Part shown: piece by piece, positions 54,845-64,000 of the stretch
Layout of the letters: each line of letters starts with the position of its first letter
Numbering within the stretch: position 1 is the stretch's first letter
DNA from: JAUVKT01 sp942491535
GTDB taxonomy: Bacteria > Bacteroidota > Bacteroidia > Bacteroidales > VadinHA17
Reading direction: 5' to 3'
DNA length: 64,000 bases
NCBI GenBank assembly: GCA_942491535.1
Contig: CALOBV010000024.1
Location: 394,019 to 458,018 of the forward strand
The notes under the pieces: model-generated
Seen by the model: the letters and a program-made list of their open reading frames with translations, nothing else
What the model was told of the DNA's origin: nothing
The model's database searches: none
Translations under genes and position numbers: made by a program

Positions 54845-55721
54845 GTGTCCTGTTTGCAATAGTGAATCTACATCCTCACTCTACACGGTCAGAGACCATT
54901 TTCTGTCTCGTGAAGATTTTAATATACGGAAATGCGATGATTGTACATTCTGTTTTACAATAGATCCCCCTGGCGAAAGTGAGATATCAAAATACTATAA
55001 ATCCGAAGATTACGTTTCTCACAGCAACACAAATAAGGGTATTACAAATCGCCTGTACCACATAGCAAGGAGATGGATGCTTCGAAGCAAGTTCAAAACT
55101 GCCAGCAAGGCCTCTGGAAGGAAACAGGGTAACTTGCTGGATATAGGCTGCGGAACCGGATATTTTGCTGCCTACATGAAAAACAGGAACTGGACAAGCA
55201 TAGGAATAGAAGCTGATCCGGATGCAAAAAAATACGCTGAGGAAAAATTCGGACTTAAGGTGTTTAGCCTCGATGAGCTACCATCTTTCAGAGCATCAGA
55301 GTTTAATGTTGTTACACTCTGGCATGTACTCGAACACCTGTCGTCTCCAAAGGATGTTATAAATGAGGTAAGTCGTATCCTGGAAAAAACCGGGGTTTGT
55401 ATAATCGCCCTGCCTAATAACGATTCATTTGACGCACATTATTATAAAAAATACTGGGCTGCATGGGATGTTCCACGACATTTATGGCACTTTAATTTAT
55501 CTTCATTTCAGAGTTTGATTAAGGATACCGGACTACAACTCAGAAGCTATAAACGAATGCCCCTTGATTCGTTTTATATCTCGATCCTTAGTGAAAGATA
55601 TCGTGGTTCAGGAATAGGCTTTCTCAAAGGAATAGTTATAGGTAAAATTGCCTGGATAAGCTCCTGGTTTAATAAGTCAAAATCAAGTTCTCTTATTTAT
55701 ATACTGGAGAAAAAATCTTAG
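54834..55721 (+). CDS. Class I SAM-dependent methyltransferase with N-terminal zinc ribbon
   Basis: 295 residues from the ATG at 54834, overlapping the YfhO stop. An N-terminal zinc-binding part has CPVCNSES and KCDDC. The methyltransferase domain has motif I LLDIGCGTGYFAAYM and VVTLWHVLEHLSSPKDV. This architecture is common for enzymes modifying sugars in envelope glycan clusters. It converges on the PorP/SprF gene with a 4-bp overlap. Confidence 0.87.
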   Translation: MQNKCPVCNSESTSSLYTVRDHFLSREDFNIRKCDDCTFCFTIDPPGESEISKYYKSEDYVSHSNTNKGITNRLYHIARRWMLRSKFKTASKASGRKQGNLLDIGCGTGYFAAYMKNRNWTSIGIEADPDAKKYAEEKFGLKVFSLDELPSFRASEFNVVTLWHVLEHLSSPKDVINEVSRILEKTGVCIIALPNNDSFDAHYYKKYWAAWDVPRHLWHFNLSSFQSLIKDTGLQLRSYKRMPLDSFYISILSERYRGSGIGFLKGIVIGKIAWISSWFNKSKSSSLIYILEKKS

Positions 55722-56698
55722 TACCTGTCTAGCCACCTGTACCTTCTGGAATTACTTCCAAATTTCATTGCAACCATAATCTCATGTGAACCGTAGGTTA
55801 CACTCTGAATCTCACTTAAAGAAAAATCAAATGAATATCCGAAATAGAAACTCTCAAACCTGGCTCCTACGCTGGCAATAAATACGTTCCCGGTTCGGTA
55901 AGATAATCCAGCCCAGAAATCCTGTCTTAATAAATAGTTCACCCCAATATCGAGCTGTGGTTTCCATTGCTCAGACATGCGAAACATAAAATTAGGCTGA
56001 ATTTCACTTTCGACACTTATTGGGTATGTGTATGACCCAAACAGGTAATAATGTCTCATCAGGGTAAGGTTATCGTAAGAAGGGTTCCCAATCTTTCCAT
56101 AAGACTGAAATAATTGTTCGATTGAAAAACCAACATTATACCTGTAATTAAGAAGATATACTCCGAAATTAGCATCAGGCACAAACACTCCCTTCCTTAG
56201 GTCGCTTAACAGTATGGGATCATCCGGATCCTCAAACATAATCTCATCTTCATTAATCCTGAAGTGAAATGCTGTAGCAGATATTCCAAACGAAAGTTGT
56301 GTTTCTCCATATAACCATAAATGGTAGGCATATGTAAACTGAGCTCCCGTTCTCTCAACTAATCCGTTCTTGTCGTTAAAAACATAACCACCCAATCCAA
56401 CTTTACCTTCAGACTTGGGCCTATATATTCTTCGTTTCGCGCTTGTATTTCTAAGAATATAACTCCTCTTAAGCATCCTTGTCTGGTAGCTAAATGAAAA
56501 AGTCCTTGGTGCTCCGGAGTATCCGAGCCATTGTTCGCGGGCGGTAAGGTTAAAACTTGTATAACCATCAGATCCTGCAACGGCAGGGTTTATAAGGTAT
56601 TTATTGAAGAGATACTGGCTATACAGAGGGAGTTGCTGAGCACTCAATTTGAATGTCAGAAGCAGGATTGCTGTCAATATATATACTCCCTTTTTCAC
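55718..56698 (-). CDS. Type IX secretion system membrane protein, PorP/SprF family
   Basis: A 326-residue outer-membrane protein with a signal peptide (ending KLSAQ) and the family start QLPLYSQYLFNKYLINPAVAG, then alternating beta strands to the end. SprF-type proteins serve the export of one partner, the CHU_C-tailed giant protein, and are encoded directly downstream of it, as here (20 bp). Confidence 0.93.
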   Translation of the reverse strand: MKKGVYILTAILLLTFKLSAQQLPLYSQYLFNKYLINPAVAGSDGYTSFNLTAREQWLGYSGAPRTFSFSYQTRMLKRSYILRNTSAKRRIYRPKSEGKVGLGGYVFNDKNGLVERTGAQFTYAYHLWLYGETQLSFGISATAFHFRINEDEIMFEDPDDPILLSDLRKGVFVPDANFGVYLLNYRYNVGFSIEQLFQSYGKIGNPSYDNLTLMRHYYLFGSYTYPISVESEIQPNFMFRMSEQWKPQLDIGVNYLLRQDFWAGLSYRTGNVFIASVGARFESFYFGYSFDFSLSEIQSVTYGSHEIMVAMKFGSNSRRYRWLDRY

Positions 56699-56718
56699 TA
56701 TTTACATATACGTTAAAT

Positions 56719-59142
56719 CTATCTAACTATTGTTACATGTCCCAGGATTACCTTTCTTCCATTATTTAAATTAATAATATAATGATACGAATCAACCGGC
56801 AACTCCCTTCCTTTACTTCTGCCATCCCATGGTTGCGGGTAGCCTTTTTCTGATGCCCAGACGAGCTCACCCCACCTGTTGTATATCTTTATTTCTACAT
56901 CGGGATACAGATCAATAAGGTCAACATTCCAGACATCATTAATACCATCACCATTGGGTGATATAGCATTTGGAATTGTAAGACAGTTGTCTCTTTCGCT
57001 TGATACAACTACAGTATCTGTCATTGAACATCCATTATCATCTGTAACTGTATAAATATATGTTCCGGCAGCTATTCCCGACAGTACATTTCCTGTAGTA
57101 TTATCCGACCATTCATAGAAATAATCTGCCATAACGAAGCCTCCCCCTGCAATAAGTGTAATCGTACCATCTGGCATATCAATGCAATAGGGCTGATCAA
57201 TAGTCTCTGTTGCAAATATTGGATCTGGCTGGGTAATAGTAATAACAGTATCATTAGTACACTGGTTGGCATCATTGATGATAACTCCATATTGTCCGGC
57301 CCCAAGTCCTTCCCTGTAAGAACCGATAAAACCGTCCGTCCAGTAGAATGAAAGACTTCCCACACCATTAATACCATCAAGGTCGATTGTGGCAGTACTA
57401 TCATTAAAGCAATTAACATTATAAATGCCAAAATCACTCTCAGAAATATTTGCATCAAATCCTATCTGGCCCGGCTCAATCATGTCTGTTGTATCTCTTA
57501 TCTCGCAGAGATTGGAATCAACTATATGTACCCTGTACTGACCTGCTGGCAGGTTGTTTATTGAACCCTGGTCAGATGTATATCCATCAGGCCCTTCCCA
57601 TGCAAAAGTATATGGTCCGTCACCGCTCGTAACGCTGATGTCTATCGAACCATTAGTATCTTCAAAGCAGCGGATATTCATTCCATTATAATCGGAAACT
57701 ATTTTATCTATTTCTAATGGTGGAGGCAGATATATATCGGCCGAATCAATCAATATACATCCATCGTATGCATCTTCAATAGTAACTATATATCTTCCCT
57801 CTGTCAATCCGTAAATATCTTCAGTAGTACTACCATTGCTCCAATTAAATATATACGGGTGGGTATCTGCGCCACCTGTTACAGTAATGTCGATAGACCC
57901 ATTATCCATTGTAACCGACTCGCAGGTAATATTGGTTTTGTTAATTTCAACATGGAGAGGTTCGGGTTCTGTAATTACAATACTGTCCTCATATACACAG
58001 GCATTAGCATCAATAAGCTGGACGTAGTATGTTGCAGCACTTAGACCTGTCTGATTCTGATCGATGGTTTCAACTCCTGATCCATTTACTGTTGTCCATA
58101 TATATTCATATCCATTCAGGCTACCTCCCTCTGGCACAATATTAACATCTGCCAGTCCACCATTACATTCTATATTATATAATAAGTCGAACGTTTCTGT
58201 GGGCGAGAATAAAATATTCAGAGTATCGGGTTCTGTAAGAGTATAACTAAATAACATTGTACAGCCATTCTCATCGGTAACCAGTAGACTGTCTGTACCT
58301 GCATAGAGTGAGCTAATATTTTGTTCCGTACTTGTAAAACCATCTGGTCCTGTCCATGCATATTCATAAATACCCGAACCTCCCTCAAACTCAAGACTTA
58401 TACTTCCATTGTTTAAACCATGGCAACTGATATTATTACCATCCGGGTATGTACTAACAGTATCACTTAGAAGAGTAATACCATCAGGGTCAATTAGTGT
58501 TATACTATCGGTAAATGAGCAACCAAAAAGATCAAAGACTGTAACTGTGTAAGTCCCCTGGTTTAGTCCTGCAATTGAATCGAGTGTATTGTCTCCCGGA
58601 ATAAAGCCGCCATTGCTGGCTGTCCAAAAATAAGTATAGTCATCAAGACTCAGAATTGAGCCACCAGTAATATTAGTCACATGAATCACTCCATCGCTAT
58701 ATCCCTTGCAAGTATTATTAAACCCTCCGGGGTAAACCTTAGGCTCAAGGTCTGCACTAATTTCCTGCGGCGATCTTACAAAAGCATCCTTTGTTGTCAG
58801 GCAGCCATTTACATCTTCATAAACTATAGAATAAGTAGTTACCAACTGGCCTCCGCCAACATTAGGAACTATATCATAAGTCAAGGGATCTGAGCTATTA
58901 TAATTAGTGAAAAGAGTATCCGTTTGTATTGTATCGCCCAGCTCATCTGTAACCCAGTAAACAAATGGGAATGCATCAGGAGAAGTTACTCCAACAACGA
59001 TCTCTCCGTCATTCGAATCAAAGCATGAAGTATTTATATTAAATGGCAACTTCCTGATTGGCCTGAACTCAGTCAGAGGTGGGTCTTTAGACCTGCTTAT
59101 TGTAGAATCCGCAATACAACCAAGATTATCCACAACATGCAA
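56719..59142 (-). CDS. Giant T9SS-exported repeat protein, C-terminal segment with SprB-like repeats and CHU_C domain
   Basis: An 807-residue segment whose N-terminal side continues in another frame. It contains about eight repeats of the SprB type, each with a Cys near the start followed by GSI-like strands (for example NISCHGLNNGSISLEFEGG and NITCESVTMDNGSIDITVTGG). At the end lies the gliding-motility-associated C-terminal domain: AISPNGDGINDVW, then IYNRWGELVW, the signal for type IX secretion and surface attachment. The PorP/SprF gene follows. Confidence 0.85.
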   Translation of the reverse strand: MHVVDNLGCIADSTISRSKDPPLTEFRPIRKLPFNINTSCFDSNDGEIVVGVTSPDAFPFVYWVTDELGDTIQTDTLFTNYNSSDPLTYDIVPNVGGGQLVTTYSIVYEDVNGCLTTKDAFVRSPQEISADLEPKVYPGGFNNTCKGYSDGVIHVTNITGGSILSLDDYTYFWTASNGGFIPGDNTLDSIAGLNQGTYTVTVFDLFGCSFTDSITLIDPDGITLLSDTVSTYPDGNNISCHGLNNGSISLEFEGGSGIYEYAWTGPDGFTSTEQNISSLYAGTDSLLVTDENGCTMLFSYTLTEPDTLNILFSPTETFDLLYNIECNGGLADVNIVPEGGSLNGYEYIWTTVNGSGVETIDQNQTGLSAATYYVQLIDANACVYEDSIVITEPEPLHVEINKTNITCESVTMDNGSIDITVTGGADTHPYIFNWSNGSTTEDIYGLTEGRYIVTIEDAYDGCILIDSADIYLPPPLEIDKIVSDYNGMNIRCFEDTNGSIDISVTSGDGPYTFAWEGPDGYTSDQGSINNLPAGQYRVHIVDSNLCEIRDTTDMIEPGQIGFDANISESDFGIYNVNCFNDSTATIDLDGINGVGSLSFYWTDGFIGSYREGLGAGQYGVIINDANQCTNDTVITITQPDPIFATETIDQPYCIDMPDGTITLIAGGGFVMADYFYEWSDNTTGNVLSGIAAGTYIYTVTDDNGCSMTDTVVVSSERDNCLTIPNAISPNGDGINDVWNVDLIDLYPDVEIKIYNRWGELVWASEKGYPQPWDGRSKGRELPVDSYHYIINLNNGRKVILGHVTIVR

Positions 59143-61265
59143 AAAGAATGTACCGGGACCCAGGTTCTCAACCAGGGAGGTATCAGTATCGATCCCTGTT
59201 TCCAGTTGGTCCCAGGTAAACGGTCCATCCCAGTAAATTGTATCAAATGGATGTGTTCCCTCGATAATATTGCCCTGAGTGCCAGGTCAGATCCACTATG
59301 ACAGGTCAGCGGACTTGCAACTTCCAGCTTCCTTATTGGTGTTGGGTGTAGTTTTACTTCAACTGTTTCAATAGTGCCGTTAGCACATCCGGTAATAACA
59401 TTCTTAGGTGTAACATAATAGAAGACTGATTGAATTGTGTCATCGTCATTTGTATAATCAAATATAATATGCTCACCTACCTGGCGATCAAAATCAGCTG
59501 TTGTATTACCTGTAACATACACTGCGCTGCTTAATGCAACTGTATAATCAAATTCAATTATGCCATGTGTCATAACAGTTGGCGTGGTAAGCTCAATATC
59601 GGTAAAGTCTTCGTAACAAATTCTGTCTGCTATATTTATAGGTATTACTCTTGGCGTTGGATTAACCCAGACACTTATAGTATCTCTAATTCCTCCACAC
59701 TTTTGCGATCCAAGAGGATCGATTGTAAATGGTCTTATAACATATTGTATCATCCTGGCTGTATCGCCTGAATTAAAGACATTTTCAAAAATAGGACTGC
59801 TAAGATCATCCAATCCAATCTGATTATTGAAGCCTGTTATCTCAGGGTAAAAGTTGAGAACAGTAACATTATATTCAACACCAAATACAGCTGTTGAAGG
59901 CGTGGTCAAAGAATAATTTACTTCGCCTCCATCACATATTGTATCATTTATAATAGTGTAGTTTACTTTTGGAGTTGGTTCAAGGTATATTACTATAGTC
60001 GTATCAACGCCATGATCACAATAACCAAAATTTTGTCCGGGTCGATCATCCCTAATCTTATACCTGAAGTTATAGCGTATAACCTGGTACTCATCTGTGA
60101 GGTTAATAAGATTATCGATAATATCATGGTCTATGTCATATTCATCATCGGGTGATACCCCAAGTACTGATCCGCCATTATAAGTTACTGTAAGATCATA
60201 TACTTTAGCACCTTCAACATTATTCAATAAGTCCGTAACATCAATAATAATTGTTGTAGAATCGCATGGTACGGTGTCAGCAGTAGTAACTAAGAAGCGT
60301 GGGGTCGGGTTAACATAGATAGTTATTGTTGTATCGGTGCCATTATCACAGAACGGGGCATCGCCATTACGTGGATCATTAAACCTGTAACGGAAGTTAT
60401 ATGTTACTGTCTGTACCTGGTTGGTACGGTTAACAAGCTGGTTAACTATCGGTGTGCCAATAGCTATATCTGTGGTCGTTGGCTCAACGCCCTCTACCGT
60501 GCCTGTGTAGCTGGTGGTAAGATCATATACCTTGGTGCCCTCCACCGGTCCAAGCAGATCAAGTACATTAAGTGTCACTGTGGATGAGTCACATACTATA
60601 GTATCTGCCACACTGACCTCGAAGCGTGGGGTCGGGTTAACATAGATCGTTATGGTAGTATCCATGCCATGATCACAGAACGGGGCATCGCCGTTGCGTG
60701 GATCATTTAACCTGTAACGGAAGTTATATGTTACTGTCTGTACCTGGTTGGTACGGTTAACCAGTGTATTGACTATCGGGGTACCGATTGCTATATCAGT
60801 TGTTGTTGGCTCAACTCCCTGTACCACTCCGGTAAAGCTCGTTGTAAGATCATATACCTTGGTGCCCTCCACAGGTCCCAGCAGATCAAGTACATTAAGA
60901 GTGATCTCCGTGGAGTCACATACTATTGTATCGGCTACACTGACCTCAAAGCGTGGGGTCGGGTTAACATAGATCGTTATCGTTGTATCAATGCCATGAT
61001 CACAGAACGGGGCATCGCCGTTGCGTGGATCATTTAACCTGTAACGGAAGTTATATGTTACTGTCTGTACCTGGTTGGTACGGTTAATAAGCTGATTAAC
61101 TATCGGGGTGCCGATGGCTATATCCGTGGTTGTTGGCTCTACTCCCTGTACAACTCCTGTAAAGCTGGTGGTAAGATCATATACCTTGGTGCCCTCCACC
61201 GGTCCCAACAGATCAAGTACATTAAGGGTAACTGTAGATGAGTCACATACTATCGTATCGGCCAC
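59097..61265 (-). CDS. Giant T9SS-exported repeat protein, middle segment
   Basis: A 722-residue segment in a different frame from both neighbours. It opens with about three copies of the 109-residue PKD-like unit (PTPRFEVSVADTIVCDS...), then changes to diverged units of the same type (CDSTTIIIDVTDLLNNVEGAK, CDGGEVNYSLTTPSTAVFG, CYEDFTDIELTTPTVMTHG) and ends at a frameshift near 59280. Beyond the shift the segment at 56719-59142 continues with WDGPFTWDQLETG. All three segments are best read as one gene. Confidence 0.8.
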   Translation of the reverse strand: MADTIVCDSSTVTLNVLDLLGPVEGTKVYDLTTSFTGVVQGVEPTTTDIAIGTPIVNQLINRTNQVQTVTYNFRYRLNDPRNGDAPFCDHGIDTTITIYVNPTPRFEVSVADTIVCDSTEITLNVLDLLGPVEGTKVYDLTTSFTGVVQGVEPTTTDIAIGTPIVNTLVNRTNQVQTVTYNFRYRLNDPRNGDAPFCDHGMDTTITIYVNPTPRFEVSVADTIVCDSSTVTLNVLDLLGPVEGTKVYDLTTSYTGTVEGVEPTTTDIAIGTPIVNQLVNRTNQVQTVTYNFRYRFNDPRNGDAPFCDNGTDTTITIYVNPTPRFLVTTADTVPCDSTTIIIDVTDLLNNVEGAKVYDLTVTYNGGSVLGVSPDDEYDIDHDIIDNLINLTDEYQVIRYNFRYKIRDDRPGQNFGYCDHGVDTTIVIYLEPTPKVNYTIINDTICDGGEVNYSLTTPSTAVFGVEYNVTVLNFYPEITGFNNQIGLDDLSSPIFENVFNSGDTARMIQYVIRPFTIDPLGSQKCGGIRDTISVWVNPTPRVIPINIADRICYEDFTDIELTTPTVMTHGIIEFDYTVALSSAVYVTGNTTADFDRQVGEHIIFDYTNDDDTIQSVFYYVTPKNVITGCANGTIETVEVKLHPTPIRKLEVASPLTCHSGSDLALRAILSREHIHLIQFTGMDRLPGTNWKQGSILIPPWLRTWVPVHSFCMLWIILVVLRILQ

Positions 61266-64000
61266 ACTGACCTCAAAGCGTGGGGTCGGGTTAACATAGA
61301 TCGTGATGGTTGTATCGGTGCCATTATCACAGAACGGTATATCACCGTTTCTTGGATCATTAAACCTGTAGCGGAAGTTATATGTTACTGTCTGTACCTG
61401 GTTGGTACGGTTAACAAGCTGGTTAACTATATCGGTGTGCCTATGGCTATATCAGTGGTCGTTGGCTCAACTCCCTCTACTCTCCTGTGTAGCTGGTGGT
61501 AAGATCATATACCTTGGTGCCCCTCTACTGGTCCAAGCAGATCAGGTACATTAAGGGTGACAGTGGTTGAGTCACATACTATAGTGTCGGCTACACTGAC
61601 CTCAAAGCGTGGTGTCGGGTTAACATAGATTGTAATGGTTGTGTCGGTGCCATTATCACAGAACGGGGCATCGCCGTTGCGTGGATCATTATACCTGTAG
61701 CGGAAGTTATATGTTACTGTCTGTACCTGGTTGGTACGGTTTACAAGCTGGTTAACTATCGGGGTGCCAATGGCTATATCCGTGGTTGTTGGCTCAACGC
61801 CCTCAACCGTGCCTGTGTTACTGGTGGTAAGATCATATACCTTGGTGCCCTCCACCGGTCCAAGCAGATCAAGTACATTAAGGGTAACGGTGCTTGAGTC
61901 ACATACTATCGTGTCTGCTACACTGACCTCAAAGCGTGGGGTCGGGTTAACATAAATAGTTATTGTTGTATCGGTGCCATTATCACAGAACGGAGCATCG
62001 CCATTTCTGGGATCATTTAACCTGTAACGGAAGTTATATGTTACTGTCTGTACCTGGTTGGTACGGTTTACCAGCTGGTTAACTATCGGTGTGCCTATGG
62101 CTATATCTGTGGTCGTGGGCTCTACACCCTCTACTGTGCCTGTGTAGCTGGTGGTAAGATCATATACCTTGGTGCCCTCTACAGGACCCAGAAGATCAAG
62201 TACATTAAGGGTGACAGTGCTTGAGTCACATACTATAGTGTCGACTACACTGACCTCGAAGCGTGGGGTCGGGTTAACATAGATCGTGATTGTCGTATCG
62301 GTGCCATTATCACAGAACGGTGCATCTCCGTTTCTTGGATCATTAAACCTGTAGCGGAAGTTATATGTTACTGTCTGTACCTGGTTAGTACGGTTAATAA
62401 GAGTATTGACAATCGGGGTGCCAATGGCTATATCTGTTGTTGTTGGCTCAACTCCCTGTACCACTCCGGTAAAGCTCGTTGTTACATCATATACCTTGGT
62501 GCCCTCCACAGGTCCCAGCAGATCAAGTACATTAAGGGTAACGGTACTTGAGTCACATACTATTGTGTCTGCTACACTGACCTCAAAGCGTGGGGTCGGG
62601 TTAACATAGATAGTTATTGTTGTATCGGTGCCATTATCACAGAACGGGGCATCGCCATTTCGTGGATCATTTAACCTGTAACGGAAGTTATATGTTACTG
62701 TCTGTACCTGGTTGGTACGGTTAACCAGAGTGTTAACTATATCCGTTCCCATGGCTATATCTGTGGCATTTGGCTCCACTCCCTCTACCACACCGGTAAA
62801 GCTGGTGGTAAGATCATATACCTTGGTGCCCTCCACCGGTCCCAGCAGATCAAGTACATTAAGAGTGATCTCCGTGGAGTCACATACTATTGTATCGGCT
62901 ACACTGACCTCAAAGCGTGGTGTCGGGTTAACATAGATTGTTATGGTAGTATCAATGCCATGATCACAGAACGGAGCATCGCCGTTGCGTGGATCATTTA
63001 ACCTGTAACGGAAGTTATAGGTTACTGTCTGTACCTGGTTAGTGCGGTTAACAAGGGTGTTAACTATATCCGTACCCATGGCTATATCAGTGGCACCAGG
63101 TTCTACTCCCTGTACCACACCGGTAAAGCTGGTGGTAAGGTCATATACCTTGGTGCCCTCTACAGGACCCAGCAGATCAAGTACATTAAGGGTAACGGTA
63201 CTTGAGTCACATACTATCGTGTCTGCTACACTGACCTCAAAGCGTGGGGTCGGGTTTACATAGATAGTTATTGTTGTATCGGTGCCATTATCACAGAACG
63301 GTGCATTGCCATTTCGTGGATCATTAAACCTGTAGCGGAAGTTATATGTTACTGTCTGTACCTGGTTGGTACGGTTAATAAGCTGATTGACTATCGGGGT
63401 GCCGATGGCTATATCCGTTGTTGTTGGCTCTACTCCCTGTACCACTCCGGTAAAGCTGGTGGTAAGATCATATACCTTGGTGCCCTCTACAGGACCCAGC
63501 AGATCAAGTACATTAAGAGTGATCTCCGTGGAGTCACATACTATTGTATCGGCTACACTGACCTCAAAGCGTGGTGTCGGGTTAACATAGATAGTGATTG
63601 TCGTATCGGTGCCATTATCACAGAACGGTGCATTGCCATTTCGTGGATCATTAAACCTGTAACGGAAGTTATATCTTACTGTCTGTACCTGGTTGGTACG
63701 GTTAATAAGCTGGTTGACTATCGGTGTGCCTATGGCTATATCCGTGGTCGTTGGCTCAACTCCCTCTACTACACCAGTGTAGCTGGTGGTAAGATCATAT
63801 ACCTTGGTGCCCTCCACAGGTCCCAGCAGATCAGGTACATTAAGGGTGACAGTGCTTGAGTCACATACTATAGTGTCGGCTACACTGACCTCGAAGCGTG
63901 GGGTCGGGTTAACATAGATAGTGATTGTGGTGTCGGTGCCATTATCACAGAACGGTGCATTGCCATTTCGTGGATCATTAAACCTGTAACGGAAGTTATA
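60295..64000 (-). repeat. Tandem array of 327-bp units (109 codons), at least 11 copies
   Basis: The landmark AAGCGTGG recurs from 60295 to 63894. The distance is 3599 bp, that is 11 units of 327 bp plus 2 extra bases, and the extra bases are all explained by the indels at 61430-61530. Unit-to-unit identity is very high, with most changes synonymous-looking, so the array is recent or homogenised. It continues beyond the window. Confidence 0.92.
61505..64000 (-). CDS. Giant T9SS-exported repeat protein, N-terminal-side segment (runs off the window)
   Basis: Nearly identical 109-residue PKD-like units follow each other without spacer. The frame is open to the window end; no start codon of the gene is inside the window. 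Each unit has one Cys pair position (IVCDS ... APFCD) that could form an intra-unit disulfide. The segment ends near 61505 because of the indel cluster in one unit. Export by the type IX system is inferred from the C-terminal CHU_C domain of the same gene. Confidence 0.82.
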   Translation of the reverse strand, partial: YNFRYRFNDPRNGNAPFCDNGTDTTITIYVNPTPRFEVSVADTIVCDSSTVTLNVPDLLGPVEGTKVYDLTTSYTGVVEGVEPTTTDIAIGTPIVNQLINRTNQVQTVRYNFRYRFNDPRNGNAPFCDNGTDTTITIYVNPTPRFEVSVADTIVCDSTEITLNVLDLLGPVEGTKVYDLTTSFTGVVQGVEPTTTDIAIGTPIVNQLINRTNQVQTVTYNFRYRFNDPRNGNAPFCDNGTDTTITIYVNPTPRFEVSVADTIVCDSSTVTLNVLDLLGPVEGTKVYDLTTSFTGVVQGVEPGATDIAMGTDIVNTLVNRTNQVQTVTYNFRYRLNDPRNGDAPFCDHGIDTTITIYVNPTPRFEVSVADTIVCDSTEITLNVLDLLGPVEGTKVYDLTTSFTGVVEGVEPNATDIAMGTDIVNTLVNRTNQVQTVTYNFRYRLNDPRNGDAPFCDNGTDTTITIYVNPTPRFEVSVADTIVCDSSTVTLNVLDLLGPVEGTKVYDVTTSFTGVVQGVEPTTTDIAIGTPIVNTLINRTNQVQTVTYNFRYRFNDPRNGDAPFCDNGTDTTITIYVNPTPRFEVSVVDTIVCDSSTVTLNVLDLLGPVEGTKVYDLTTSYTGTVEGVEPTTTDIAIGTPIVNQLVNRTNQVQTVTYNFRYRLNDPRNGDAPFCDNGTDTTITIYVNPTPRFEVSVADTIVCDSSTVTLNVLDLLGPVEGTKVYDLTTSNTGTVEGVEPTTTDIAIGTPIVNQLVNRTNQVQTVTYNFRYRYNDPRNGDAPFCDNGTDTTITIYVNPTPRFEVSVADTIVCDSTTVTLNVPDLLGPVEGHQGI

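Noticed and set aside
60748..63590. Several 60-75-residue plus-strand frames with Val/Thr-rich products
   Set aside because: They are the antisense of the repeated units, recurring once per unit.
60295..64000. CRISPR-like array
   Set aside because: The repeats are contiguous 327-bp coding units with no unique spacers and read as one protein frame.

Overview
The window comes from a member of the Bacteroidota, probably an environmental Bacteroidales/Marinilabiliales-type bacterium. The signs are an ECF sigma/FecR pair followed by an STN-domain protein, -7 boxes of the TAnnTTTG type, almost no Shine-Dalgarno sequences, a PorP/SprF protein beside a giant protein with SprB-like repeats and a gliding-type (CHU_C) C-terminal domain, a GlyQS-type glycyl-tRNA synthetase, and the SdhC-A-B arrangement. 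Clustered indels in one repeat unit leave open that some frameshifts are assembly or sequencing errors.

Layout. 0-9.1 kb: the end of an ECF sigma gene, FecR, an STN protein, an OmpA lipoprotein, dxs, a POT-like transporter and lnt. 9.2-13 kb: a compact stress-type cluster (cold-shock protein, outer-membrane protein, cupin, small lmo0937-type membrane protein, CsbD-like protein, two AraC regulators). Four of its promoters share the same two-part operator with a 21-bp period. 13-17.2 kb: a TonB-type protein and an M14 peptidase. 17.2-21.8 kb: an accessory patch of orphan genes, two small lipoproteins, a four-helix-bundle gene, and an array in which tRNA-Leu, tRNA-Leu-like copies and GIY-YIG nuclease copies alternate. 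18-bp palindromes sit in the loops of the tRNA-like copies. 21.8-44.7 kb: mostly housekeeping genes (serine hydrolase, agmatinase, dCMP deaminase, S41 protease, sdhCAB, M28 and M24 peptidases, dusB, an ECF sigma/anti-sigma operon with two Spy-like proteins, nadB, glyQS). 44.7-55.7 kb: a 9-bp tandem array and a second four-helix-bundle gene inserted against a glycosyltransferase gene, then a surface-polysaccharide cluster (two transferases, a nonulosonate-type operon of flippase, SpsF-like cytidylyltransferase, NeuB-like synthase and KdsC-like phosphatase, a YfhO-type membrane protein and a methyltransferase). 55.7-64 kb: PorP/SprF and a giant T9SS-exported repeat protein that runs off the window.

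The two most unusual items are (1) the shared direct-repeat operator of the 9.6-12.4 kb stress cluster, with AraC regulators carrying an HMA-like N-terminus as its likely readers, and (2) the tRNA-Leu/GIY-YIG array with palindromes in the D, anticodon and T loops. The GIY-YIG unit and the 45-kb four-helix-bundle unit share one architecture: a small gene bracketed by inverted short-period arrays.
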